Assembly (NCBI GenBank): GCA_959347315.1
Contig: OY365810.1
Coordinates: forward strand, 22,156,815 to 22,220,814
Reading direction: 5' to 3'
DNA length: 64,000 nt
Source of the DNA: Bimastos eiseni
Lineage: Eukaryota; Annelida; Clitellata; Crassiclitellata; Lumbricidae
Shown here: positions 10,766-20,835 of the stretch, piece by piece
Layout: every line of letters starts with the position of its first letter
Position numbering within the stretch: the stretch's first letter is position 1
Position numbers and translations under genes: made by a program
The notes under the pieces: model-generated
What the model was told of the DNA's origin: nothing
Databases searched by the model: none
What the model saw: the letters and a program-made list of their open reading frames with translations, nothing else

Positions 10766-12277
10766 TAGAGGTGTAACAAGGTTTTGAAAATTGGGGGGCA
10801 CAAGAAATTTATAAAATACTGTGCAAAATGCAAAAAAAATTTTGGCCCCCCACTTATTGAGTTTTGCCCCCATAACTATAAAAAAATAGGGAGGGGCACA
10901 AATTATCTTAACAGAAGTCATCTTGTTATTATTGCTCCATAGAAATAAGAAATGCAGGGTACTTTTAAGGTGTAGCCTACACTATAGTAGTAATATTCTG
11001 TACAATTGCATGCGAATTAATCTATTCCATCATCATGAAGCTTGCAACAGGGCAACGGCTGGATGGCAAATTAATTTTGACTTTAGCTTGCTGCAAGATT
11101 CATGTCAACGTGTAAGTTATTTTGGTCTAATATTTGATATGCGCCTTCACAATTACTTACTTAATATGCCAGAGTTTTTATGAGAATTTGATGTTTGATC
11201 AATGACTACAAACAACTATAATGTGGCTATATGATGGTCGAGTTCATTTGACTGGTGATTACAAATGTCAAAATTCAATAAGTAGATTCTTAATTGGATT
11301 TAAAAAAGTTGAGATTTAGGTGGAAGAGCAGTACATGAGCTGAGCTAACATTGAGATTGCTATGAAGATTTGAAGTACAACATAATTTCCTTGGCCTCTG
11401 CATATGAAGGCGGAATTCCATTCCTCACTCACTCTTGGGGCTTCCCACTTGCAGGATTTGGTTAGTGTAACATTCGTTTATTGACTTGGTTGACATTGCA
11501 ATCAATAGCAAAAACTAATAACTATGGCCAATTTCCAAATGAGTGAGTTCAATATTGGGGGATCATGCTCACCAGGACAACTTTAGATTCTTAAACTGGA
11601 TTCTGGGGATAGGCCTACAGTTTTTGTCATACTTAGACGGCAACTAAAAGTCATGGGGTCACGATTGTAGACTTGGATGATGGCTCTAAGAAAGATCGAT
11701 CGTGCACGATACATACGCAGAAATACGGATCGCCATACAGTCTCACCAACCTCCATCACCAAGAGAGCAGCTCCACGGAAGTCTTCCATGCTAGGAACTT
11801 CTCGTTATAGAGGAGTTGATTAGAAGTGGCATGTTCCAACAGTTTTGTTCCCTTGCATGGATATGAACCCCGACTTCATGATTGTAGACCAACCACTAGA
11901 CCATTTCTTTAGTCAATATGAATATTCTACTGTCAAGAAATTTTCTGTATTTGGGTAGGAACAATGTGATTGATTATGGATGAATGAATAGCCAAACTTG
12001 TATTAGGTCCCTATTCTCCTTTGTAAATGACAGGTTTATTTTATTGGCCTACCCGCAATAAGTAAGAACAAATCGTATAAACAAACTTGAGTTGTTGAAG
12101 ATTTATTCACCCACGATCATTAAATATAAAAAGCGAGTGCATTGGAAAAAACATTTAAAATAGAACAGATTTGGGGGCACTGGGGGAACAATTAGCACTA
12201 TAACTGGGGGCCCTTGCCGGCTCCCATTTTAAAAACTGGGGGCCGGTGCTCTCTGCCCTCCGTTTGTTGCACCTCTG
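10766..12277. mobile_element. Non-autonomous hAT-like element, 1.5 kb
   Basis: Its ends are TAGAGGTGTAACAA and, inverted, CAGAGGTGCAACAA. They are bordered by ATTCTGAC (10758-10765) and ATGCTGAC (12278-12285), an 8-bp duplication matching at 7 of 8 positions. The subterminal regions are rich in runs of G and C (ATTGGGGGGCACAAG; CTGGGGGCCC). No transposase was recognised inside. The element carries a tRNA-like segment at about 11848-11912. Confidence 0.75.
11848..11912 (-). mobile_element. tRNA-like SINE head inside the hAT-like element
   Basis: On the minus strand TGGTCTAGTGGTTGGTC resembles an A box and GGGGTTCATATCC resembles a B box, about 30 bases apart. There is no convincing acceptor stem, so it is read as a SINE or decayed tRNA pseudogene captured by the host element. 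Confidence 0.5.
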
Positions 12278-12419
12278 ATGCTGACATCCAATGGACACGT
12301 AGGCCTATTGGGAGGCTGGAGCGAGTCCTTTGTTCTGCTGCACGACTAATAAGTGGTAGGCCTATCCCTAGGACTCACCGCGTGTCTGTATATTTTGCGA
12401 CGCCCGCCACTATATAGCT

Positions 12420-12965
12420 ACCTCTCACACGACGTAATCATTACTCGGGTGGACTTCGGAAATGCTGTTTACATAGGTCGTTCTTCCGCAAATTCTCTCA
12501 AACTTCAGTCTATTCTTAATGCCGCTGCTCGTCTGATTGATATTCCAACATTTGCCAATATTTCATGCGTCATTTGGGACACACGTCATTGGCTCCCTGT
12601 TCAACAGCGTATACAGTTTAAAACCATTTCCTTCATGCTCAACTACCTACTTTGGTGGCCCCGATCGACATACCTAAGATCTTTCTGCACTTCGGTGTCC
12701 TCCACCTGCAAAGGCTTCCTTGCGATCTTCCTGCACTTCGGTGTCCTCCACCTGCAAAGGCTTCCTTGCGATCTTCCACTCGCGGCCTTCTTGTTGTTCC
12801 GTGCATGCGCTCTGCCACGGCCCAGTCGCAGAGCTTTGCCTATATTGGCCCTTCAGCTTGGAACTGTCTTCCACAGTCCCTGCCTTAAGATTGTTCTTTT
12901 CCAACACACAAACACCCTGATAATTTGAGTGGCGCTATAAAAATGTTTGATCACATTACTTTACA
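12420..12965 (+). mobile_element. Non-LTR retrotransposon 3' end (CR1/L2/Jockey-like)
   Basis: The + strand peptide contains VIITRVDFGNAVYIG, LQSILNAAARLID and HWLPVQQRIQFKTISFMLN. In a shifted frame it continues with ...PSAWNCLPQSLP. This is the order seen in the region after the reverse transcriptase domain of CR1-like LINEs (LDYCN, QNxAARL, HWLPVxxRIxFK, LWNxLP). It ends near GGCGCTATAAAAATG, typical of such tails. A 46-bp segment (12679-12724) is duplicated in tandem at 12725-12770, disrupting the frame. Confidence 0.88.
12679..12776 (+). repeat. 46-bp tandem duplication inside the LINE
   Basis: Unit beginning ATCTTTCTGCACTTCGG, two full copies (12679-12724 and 12725-12770) with one substitution near the start, followed by the first bases of a third. 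46 is not a multiple of three, so it breaks the RT-derived frame. Confidence 0.9.
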
Positions 12966-13019
12966 TAGGCCTACAGGTTTTCTGCCATAGGCTGGCGCTT
13001 CCTCTGTGGCACCGCCCCT

Positions 13020-13360
13020 ATTTAACTTCAAGATCTGTCGTCGACCTGTCACTGAAAACGTCGGTCGACGGTCTCTCCGATCTGTTGAACAGCCATTGTC
13101 CCCTTCGTGCGCACTTCTATGATGCCGAATCGGGCTTTTGCAGTGGCGGGTCCAACCACATGGAATGGGCTACACAAGAGCTTCGCCTTCTGCCAAAAAC
13201 CTCCTCATCCGCATTCACTCATTTACTGAAAACTGCTCTCTTTACTTTAGCCGTAGGCGGACCGGGAGCGCCTCTGAGTAGGCCGAGAACCCCTCGAAAT
13301 CGTTCGCCCAGAGGGCCCAGATCCCTCCCGTAGACTATGCAACACAAAATGCGTGAAATG
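13020..13360 (+). mobile_element. Second non-LTR retrotransposon 3' fragment
   Basis: The + strand frames contain a GPTTWNGL-like motif and LPKTSSSAFTHLLKTALFTLA, matching the last conserved block of CR1-like LINE ORF2 (WNxLP ... FKxxLKTxLF). It lies directly downstream of another LINE tail in the same orientation. The two may be independent 5'-truncated insertions. Confidence 0.7.
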
Positions 13361-14637
13361 CACTTGGAAATGAATCTGACGCGACACTAACAACGTACGT
13401 TTCTTAACCACCGCGATGCCTTATATTGAAAGCAGTATTAGACCACAGCATATTAAATTCAGTGCATTGTCTCTAAATAACGCGTAGTCTCTATAGATCG
13501 CTCTGCCGTCAGTTCTTGCATACGTTCTCTTCAAAATTCATTATGAACAGCGGTTGCCGGTCTCCAGCCCATGCCTGGCTGTACGTGTCATTGCGGAACG
13601 TTTTATAATAGGACGAAGCGAAATCAATTAAAGAACGCGTGCGATAGTGATAAACCATATACATGGAATTATGTGGACAGATAGACAGACAGGCAGTTGG
13701 ACAGATCGACAGATCGAGAGTCTGCCTGTGGGTTCGTAGGACACAGCGCAGCTTTCAGTGGAAATAACAGACGACATCAGACAATTAAGTGGGCAGAAGC
13801 AAAACATTCTGCGAAATTATGATCACGAAGTCAGTCGACGGCGAAGGCATTCAAATAGGACTTATATAGTTTGTTCACTGTATTCAACGAAATTAGTGTA
13901 TAACTAGTTTTTACAGGCCTTAATTGTGCTATTGCAGAACATTGCTTTCAAGAATTCTGGAGGCGACACGTAGGCCTACGGTATAAAGGGCTAAAAATTG
14001 TTTGTTCTTCGTTGCGACCTGCTCTCGAGTTGTCTATCTAATTTGAATCGGTGTTTACTTGGTTGTTAAAATGTACTAGAACTTGGTGGACTTCGTATAA
14101 TCTGTCTTATATCCAGTTCACACAGATAGGAATCATGAAACGTAGGCTCACACAAATTAGGCCTATGTAGGCCTACGATAAGCCTAACCCACTCTCTTCA
14201 GAACGCACTTGAGCGACAACGTGGACTTATTGTGAAAGAAGTCGGCAATAAGACATCTTAATAAACTTTAATTGCAACAGATTCAACCTGAATTCAACCA
14301 AATCTCAGAGTACTGAGTTCCATATAATTCTGCACAATGTTCGCTCTTCATGTCCTGCAGATGCATCGCTTCTTATGGACGGTGCGTGCGCTTCTTCACA
14401 ACAGGATGGTGAGAAATTGTATTTAGACACCGCCTTTACTCTGATAGTTATCATTGTCCTTATCATATTGCGAACCATATATTCAAATCTCTCCTATTTT
14501 AGGCCTACGGATTCCTGTTTCTTTCTTATTTCTTACTCTGGGGTTATGCAAGTAAAGTCATTAAACAGATCATCTATGAGACCGCCTTTTCCTCTTTCCA
14601 TCTTCTTTCTTTCTCCTGCTGCTTTTTAATGCCGTTG
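13361..14637. other. Intergenic; no gene recognised
   Basis: There are several TAGGCCTA octamers (near 13973, 14160 and 14169) and a short CAGACAGGCAG run near 13683. The ORF at 14375-14629 ends in hydrophobic low-complexity sequence without a domain. Confidence 0.5.
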
Positions 14638-14640
14638 TCC

Positions 14641-14852
14641 ATTGATGATGATGATGACGACGACGATGATGATGATGATGATAATGATAATGATGAAAAT
14701 GATGACGACGACGATGATGATGACGATGATGATGACGATGATGATGACGACCACGATGATGATGATGACGATGCTGATGATAATGATGACGATGATGATG
14801 ATGATGATGACGACGATGACGATGATAATGATGATGATGATGAGTTGTCTGC
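14641..14852. repeat. GAT/GAC trinucleotide array
   Basis: About 70 imperfect copies of GAT with interspersed GAC and AAT. One frame reads as a poly-Asp peptide of about 80 residues from an ATG at 14629, but the composition is entirely explained by the microsatellite. Confidence 0.95.
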
Positions 14853-15119
14853 CCGCTGGCAGGTCTTTTGGTTTTAGGTCTATGCCATCCGAGATCGTTG
14901 TCTATTAGACCCTACATATCCTGACTTCTTTAAGTTCAAATTTCTTTCAGGTCTAACATGCAGCCGCCGCTGTCGATGAATGATCCGTTACGATACGCAG
15001 CGAGCATATTCTGACCCCCTATACATGCAAATGCACACAGGCACACGCAAGCCAACAACTAATAGAAACGGATAGGAAATTATTACGCAGCTCTTCTTTG
15101 GCGAACATCTATAGAGAAA

Positions 15120-15479
15120 ATGACCCTCGTGACTACAGAAATGGTGACAGTATTACAACCAATGCTACTGCCCGTGTATCTCATAGTCGCCTATCTGGTC
15201 ACGGAGGCATCGTTATTGAACTCATTCAAGAGAGCGACCGATAGCAACGGAACGGACTTTTGTGCCACGGATCAGCCTTCCGTCGAATACGATATCGACA
15301 CGTTGGATCCGCTTTACAGCAATTTCCTCTGCTCCAAACCGGAAGCGTTGTGTGCATTGAATTGCACGAGAGAACCAAAATGCGTTTCTTTGAACTGGGA
15401 TGCAGTGACGAGACGATGTCAGTTGTATTTCTACTCTCCTACGCAGTGCGGATATGTCCTTAACTGTGTTCACTTTCAG
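15120..15479 (+). CDS. Secreted PAN/apple-like cysteine-rich protein, first coding exon
   Basis: ATG at 15120 (context GAAAATGACC), 120 codons, donor CAG|GTAGAA at 15480, phase 0. A hydrophobic stretch at residues about 13-30 (MLLPVYLIVAYLVTEA) is a signal peptide. Cysteines lie at about 48, 71, 78, 82, 88, 100, 110 and 116. The block CALNCTREPKCVSLNWD...RRCQLY has the spacing and hydrophobic pattern of PAN/apple domains (CxxxCxxxxxCxxxxxxxxxxxxCxL), used in extracellular protein or carbohydrate binding. Retaining the intron would extend the frame only into Phe/Ser-rich non-domain sequence. The rest of the gene is downstream and only one further small exon is proposed. Family name uncertain. 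Confidence 0.75.
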
Positions 15480-15748
15480 GTAGAAACACAGTTTCAGTTC
15501 TTATACTCCTCTAACCAGAAAAGCTTTTCAAATGTCTCTGGTGTCCGCTTTAACTTATTTCCGGTTTCCAAATCATTTTCTGCTCAATCAATTGTTAGTT
15601 TTTTCGAAACAGATGTCACTGAAAGTTTGCTATTTCAAAATACTTGGCAATCGAAAGACTTGTTTTGTCACACAATAATACTGACGCTAGAGGAACTTTT
15701 CATATCATCATTCAGTAAGGCCTAATCAACTTCCTGTTTGTTCTTCAG

Positions 15749-15785
15749 AGTACAGCTTGCGGACAATCAAGTTGTGGATCCGTTG
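15749..15785 (+). CDS. Small second exon of the PAN-like gene (37 nt)
   Basis: The acceptor is TTTGTTCTTCAG, entered in phase 0 as the preceding donor requires. It encodes STACGQSSCGSV plus one base, with donor TTG|GTATGA. The Cys-rich CGQSSCGSVG peptide is what would be expected after a PAN domain and before another extracellular module. Support is splice signals, phase and composition only. Confidence 0.5.
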
Positions 15786-15789
15786 GTAT

Positions 15790-16850
15790 GATATACATAA
15801 TTTCGCTTTACTTAATTTAATCCAATGTATTTATGGTATGAGAACCGTTTTATTGCATTTTATATTGCATCCATTATTACTGAATTATTGTTTAATCATT
15901 ATATAAATTATCATCTTCCTCATTATTGTAGTTTTAGCATTCAATTTAATTTCAGCACAACGGGACATTTTTTCAATCATGCAATTACTAACCTTGCTCG
16001 GCGATATTGCTTCACATCGCAAACTCTGCCGGCGCATTACAAGTAGAAAGCTAAGCGAAAATCATAATCTTTATTTGCTTGTTTGCCAATTTAGTTATTC
16101 ATTGCACTAATTACTCACATATAATAAATAAATCAGAGTGTAGGGAAGGTGCGAGACAGTTGTGATCGAACACTTTGTGCAGAGTTTTTACGGGGAGTAG
16201 GCCGATATATTCGGCAAATCTGGCATGCAATCGTCGATTTTTGGTCGCAGAGCGCTACCGTACGTGTCTCACTAACGAGCTGGCATCGGTGAACCGTTAT
16301 CATATGTTTGAGAACGAAAGTCACGTCTGTTCGCATATTAAACCCTGTACCCTTTGATGATGACAGTCGAAGCGCATTCCACTCTGACTCTATGCGTGAC
16401 AGGACAGCAGATATGCGCAGTGGCAATGTGTGCGACTCGAGTTTTTCAAATAGTCGTCTTCAGCATATAATAGCTGTTATGAAGTATTCGAGAATAGCTT
16501 GCCATAGATAGCAATTGGTATTGGCCTACAGGCCATTCTAGGACGGTGTGTATGCCTATTTAGAAGGGCAACGCTGCTTGGGATCAACATGCAATCGATT
16601 GTGACTCTACAGATGAGCACGCGACTGTCCTTTTCATTTGACTCGTAAACATTTGGAAATGCGGAGGGAACGGTGCCTTAGTTAGAGCCCGTCACAGACA
16701 TTTAGTATTAACACATGGCCACTTCATAAACTCTGCATGTGGCTCAGTAAAGAGAGCTCCGCTAGAACGAGGCACACGAAGCTCGAAAGTCGTACAGCAG
16801 ACAATTTTCATTGGCGTCAACCCTTAAACCTTCCATTTGTTACCAAGTAA
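15790..16850. other. Presumed intron of the PAN-like gene; nothing firm
   Basis: No further exon could be assigned. The short opposing open frames at 16133-16511 have no domain and overlap each other in antisense. Confidence 0.4.
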
Positions 16851-16857
16851 ATGCCGT

Positions 16858-16928
16858 AATAAACAAATACTGAAAGTTATAAGCTTACTACATTTTAGTA
16901 AGCTTATAACCTTCACTATTTGTTTATT
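16858..16928. ncRNA. 71-nt near-perfect hairpin, possible small-RNA precursor or foldback
   Basis: Two 33-nt arms (AATAAACAAATA... and its inverse) pair at 31 of 33 positions around a 5-nt loop CATTT. The inner stem contains GTTATAAGCTTACTA. The length is like a short pre-miRNA, but the loop is small and the stem unusually perfect. A foldback repeat relic is equally possible. Confidence 0.4.
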
Positions 16929-17017
16929 ATATTATCATTATTGCTTTCTAAGCTTAAAAGGAGATTTTCACAAGTCTAATCTTGGCATTGATTTATGTCA
17001 GCCATTTTGCATAGATT

Positions 17018-17101
17018 TATCTAGTGCGCACTAGATAGTTTCTATTGAGCACTAGAAAATTATCTAGTGCGCATTAGATACTATCTAGTGCGCACTAGAT
17101 A
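17018..17101. repeat. Cluster of three 20-bp palindromes
   Basis: TATCTAGTGCGCACTAGATA occurs at 17018-17037 and 17082-17101, and a one-base variant at 17061-17080. The first and last are perfectly self-complementary. A decayed fourth element (GAGCACTAGAAA) lies between. The cluster is about 90 bp beyond the stop of the minus-strand NTase frame. Confidence 0.92.
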
Positions 17102-17188
17102 GATAAAAGTAATCGTATGTCACCGCTTTGCTTCCGAAGGACAGAATACGCTGGGAACGTTATCTATTCCAAAATTGATGTCAGAATT

Positions 17189-17731
17189 TCATCCCGTTCT
17201 AAATGCTGGACTACAAACGGTGTGTGGCAGGAAACTTTCATTATTTGGGTCATATTGAGCATAATGTAAATTTGCACCAGCAGCCATGCCCAGCGCCAAG
17301 TATTTACCTGTATTTGCTGTTTCGCTAAATTCGCGCATTTTGCATTCCCAGTTACACCTCATTCCACCCAAACAATGTAATCGAACAAAACTTGGATGTT
17401 CAATTTGTGATTCAATCAGATCCACCTCGATCACATCGGCCAGGCCACTCAAATCACTTGGCAACAATGAAAAGTCTCCACTGAAGACCAGTTCGTTTGC
17501 GTTGCAGAATAAAAAGTCATTGTCACCAATGCATGTATTCAGCGGTCGAATATACAGGTCCGCAGAGCTGCCACACAAAATCAAATATCTTTTTGGTTCA
17601 GGATTCGTTGAAACCACTAAGTCATGCATGCAATCAGATACAGGAGAAAACGACTTTGGGATTATTTGACACGTGCTAACGATAAATTCAGATGCTATTT
17701 CTTCAGTCGATATAACCGCGTAGTTCGTCAT
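17189..17731 (-). CDS. Mab21/cGAS-like nucleotidyltransferase-fold protein, partial
   Basis: A 180-codon minus-strand frame with exon-like composition. Residues 52-73 read LCGSSADLY...CIGDND, fitting the NTase signature hG[GS] followed about 14 residues later by DhD (G54-S55, D70, D72). It continues with FSGDFSLLP and HPSFVRLHCLGGMRCNW, the layout of uncharacterised Mab21-domain and cGAS-like proteins expanded in marine invertebrates. Such enzymes make cyclic dinucleotide signals or are catalytically silent. An acceptor-like TTCAATTTCAG precedes the Met codon. The C-terminal half of the fold is not found downstream; a donor, frameshift or truncation near 17200 must explain that. It lies antisense, inside the presumed PAN-gene intron. 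Family assignment moderate. Confidence 0.65.
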   Translation of the reverse strand: MTNYAVISTEEIASEFIVSTCQIIPKSFSPVSDCMHDLVVSTNPEPKRYLILCGSSADLYIRPLNTCIGDNDFLFCNANELVFSGDFSLLPSDLSGLADVIEVDLIESQIEHPSFVRLHCLGGMRCNWECKMREFSETANTGKYLALGMAAGANLHYAQYDPNNESFLPHTVCSPAFRTG

Positions 17732-17744
17732 CTGAAATTGAACT

Positions 17745-18960
17745 CATCGCCGTAATCATCCTAATTTTCATCATCTTCGTCATCATTAAAATTGTCATGC
17801 AATTGTCATTATCATCATCACTATCGTTATCGGCAGTAGAAGCGCTAAAATTCTAGTTGTCATACAAATCCAGTTCTAACAAACACCACTTCATCAGTCA
17901 CATTTTTTGCCGACCGTGTTTATAAAACTACACAGGCCTACTAACAGCTTCAGCTACTCATCCACCAGATGGCCGTATCAATTTTTTATACTAATCCTAC
18001 GAATCACAGTAGTCAATGTCGATTAGTAGTGTAATATAATATAGGCTTTAATTACAAGCCCAGGTAATTCAAATTCACTTAATCATAATTTGCAAAGCAA
18101 TATCTAACGGCTAGCGAATGTCACAAAAATCTGACAGGTGTAGCTACAGATCCTGGACAAGGGACAATGTAAGAAGTCCCCGTTAAATATAATATACAGT
18201 TAAAGACTGTTTACTTCAAAAAGTACTCACTGGTCAAAGCTCATTTTCCCAATTCCCTATGTTAATCTTATACTCAGATATAGGCCTAATAATTGCAATT
18301 TGCCAGTTTGTTTCTACTTTATAAACAGATCCGATTCGTGCGTTTCTAGTAATTATTGATTTTGCCGCATAAGACTGTTTCCGGCTACTCCACTTATTCC
18401 CTCTTCTCCTGCTTCCGCCTCCATCGCAACCCCACGGCTGCTGTCACACAATGCTGCTGCTGTTGTTGTTGTTACTGCTGCTGCTGCTATTACTACGACA
18501 ACAGCATAATACCTAGTAAGTTGTGATCCTATTAGTCTGGCAGGCAGCAAGACTATGAGAGGGCTTGCTAATGACGTCATGGTTACGGGGATATCCGCTG
18601 ATACAAGTCGGATCGGGTCGGGTAGGAATTTTGAGTACGGGGTGAGTACGGGGAACGATTCTATGTTACGGGTACGGGTCTGGTAGTAAAAACGTTCTAC
18701 CCGCAGACTGTTCACTGTTCCAGACCAAGTGAAGGAATCGCGATGTTCGTCCATAATCCGGCTGCGATTTACATTCTAAGAGACGTGTCCCACGAACTGA
18801 AGTTGCTGTTGGCCAGATCGTTTCCGCCTGGACAAGATGCCATGTTTATTGGCGAGATATACATGTATTATCATCCTAGGCCAGGATATCAACAGAACCA
18901 AATCTTGTCAAATATGGAAGAACATCCATCGAATGAGTTATCTGATCAGAGAAGCATATG
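17745..18960. other. No confident gene; CTG-type and CGGGT repeats
   Basis: Contains a short imperfect CAT/ATC run near 17760-17830, CTGCTGTTG triplets at 18448-18490, and a GGTCGGGT/TACGGGTACGGG low-complexity patch at 18610-18685. Open frames at 18353-18754 (minus) and 18743-18961 (plus) run through the triplet and patch sequence and have no domain. Confidence 0.5.
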
Positions 18961-18966
18961 ATATTA

Positions 18967-19046
18967 ATCCTCACCCAAACCCAAACTCTATCCATAACCT
19001 CAACTAAACCCTAGCCCAAACCCTAACCCAAACCTTAACCCTGCTT
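18967..19046. repeat. Degenerate telomere-like CCCTAA/CCCAAA tract
   Basis: About a dozen imperfect hexamers (ACCCAAACCCAAACTC, TAAACCCTAGCCCAAACCC, TAACCC) of the animal telomere repeat type, all in the C-strand orientation. An interstitial remnant or short repair insertion is likely. It is not a chromosome end, since complex sequence continues on both sides. Confidence 0.7.
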
Positions 19047-19338
19047 TTACGGAGACTTGAATCAGTTCGACGCACAATAAATCACTTCCTCCTCTGGTTA
19101 ACGTTCCAACTCCAGGAGAGATCAGCATCCATTAGGCCTACATGCTCACGCGCTCCACACTAGGACTGTATACCAACAGTGTTGGGACTCCAACGTTAAT
19201 AGCCGACCACAGGGCAAATGAAGTTTGTGGGTTCATAGACTATGTGACATGATCCGCTATTGTGCAATTGATTTCGTTAAGATATTATTTGTGAGGTCTT
19301 TCGTAGGCCTAAGGCCTTTGTCACATTAGACCCCAATG

Positions 19339-20733
19339 TAGTGGCGGCGCTGGCCTTGAAAATTTGGGACGCAATTTTAAACTGTAATTTAAAAAGCAAA
19401 ATGAAAACAGAACGTTTTTAAACAGGTTATGTTTAATTATCGTCCGCAATGGAAAGACGTTATAATATAATATTCTGAGTCTCAATACACTGTAAGTACT
19501 GTAAGAACGCTGAGGTTCTACTGAAACTATGTCTACTATTATATTAGATGATTAGTAAGTTTGATTACATTAGGGGAACCTAGCTACACATGAAGAGACA
19601 GTTCGGATATAAACTATCTTTATTATACACGGAATAGCTATAGTAATAACATATATATGGTTGTCTAAATACAGAACGATACAAATACTCACGAAGTGAT
19701 AACGATGGGAGATGCTAGAGGTCCAAACACTATAATTATGATTTGAATATGAAGCTAAGTTATTAATTAATAAATTATGTATATTATAATAGACAGATCT
19801 GACGTACTATGATACCTGATAATTTCGGAAGTCAGACTGCAAAGTTCCTCATAGTGCTGTATCTTATAAGTGACTTTCCTCAGCCAAAGAGGAAACTGGC
19901 CTATCTTAGAAAAGACTACTCTGATTGGTTAACTACTGACCACTCAAGGTATCCCTAGAATGTGGGCTGACTGTAAATGCCAGAGCCTACGCAAGTGACT
20001 GACAGAACGTATACTGTCTAAATTAGCGAATGTTCAGCTAAACTTAATGTATAATAATGACCTATATATATAAATTGTTCAAGCCTATCTATTGTAATGC
20101 AATGTTCAGAATAATCACGGTTACAGTACTAAGTAAATATGTTCTGACGAAGTTGAAAATTTTATTCTATTTACATATTATCTGGTTAAATATTTTAGTG
20201 CCCTTTATTTCGTTAAACATTGTTGTTGAAATATTATTGGCGATTGCGGATCGTTTTCGTCGGACATTTTCTACGACTGATTTTAATATCTGTAAACTGC
20301 AGTATTCTCTACTAAACTTCAACAACGTGAACTTAAAATATCAGCACAACTACATCTAAAGGTTTCACAAAATTGAAAATTGAATTTTAACACAAATTTG
20401 CAATTTTAAACTGTAATTTAAAACTAAACTCAAACAGAGCATGTTTAAACAGGAAATGTTTGATTACCGTCTGCTATGGAAAACCGTTAATATAGGGGCC
20501 TATAATTTTTATTAGCTATTCTGAGTCTGGAAAACATCACTGTACCTTAAGTAGACCTACTAAGTAATTAAGTGTATTCTGACGAAGTTGAACATTTCAT
20601 TCTATCTACAAATTATTTGGTTAAATATTTTAATTTCTTTTGCTTCGTTAAAATATTGTTGAAATATTTTTACCCATTTTCATCTGTTTTGGGACACAAT
20701 TGCGTATTTTGTGTCCATGCAGCGCCGCCACTG
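19339..20733. mobile_element. Non-autonomous hAT-like element, 1.4 kb
   Basis: Termini TAGTGGCGGCGCTGG and, inverted, CAGTGGCGGCGCTGC. They are flanked by CCCCAATG (19331-19338) and CCCCGATG (20734-20741), an 8-bp duplication with one mismatch. The interior has segments present twice: TTTTAAACTGTAATTTAAA at about 19376 and 20403, and GTTCTGACGAAGTTGAA-like sequence at about 20142 and 20577. This suggests one copy partly duplicated or nested in another. No transposase recognised. Confidence 0.8.
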
Positions 20734-20835
20734 CCCCGATGTGACTACGCTTCGAAAGAACGACCTAGGCTCAAGATTGCTGCCGAACGTGGTGATATCG
20801 TGGTCGTGTACTGTTAAATTTCAGGTAAAAGACCG

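Noticed and set aside
14629..14877. Poly-Asp ORF of about 80 residues
   Set aside because: It consists almost wholly of the GAT/GAC microsatellite; an overlapping frame gives poly-Met.
15222..15473. Antisense ORF over the PAN-like exon
   Set aside because: Shadow of the + strand exon, which has a signal peptide, patterned cysteines and a donor.
16858..16928. Rho-independent-style terminator reading of the hairpin
   Set aside because: The window is eukaryotic; such terminators do not apply to Pol II genes.
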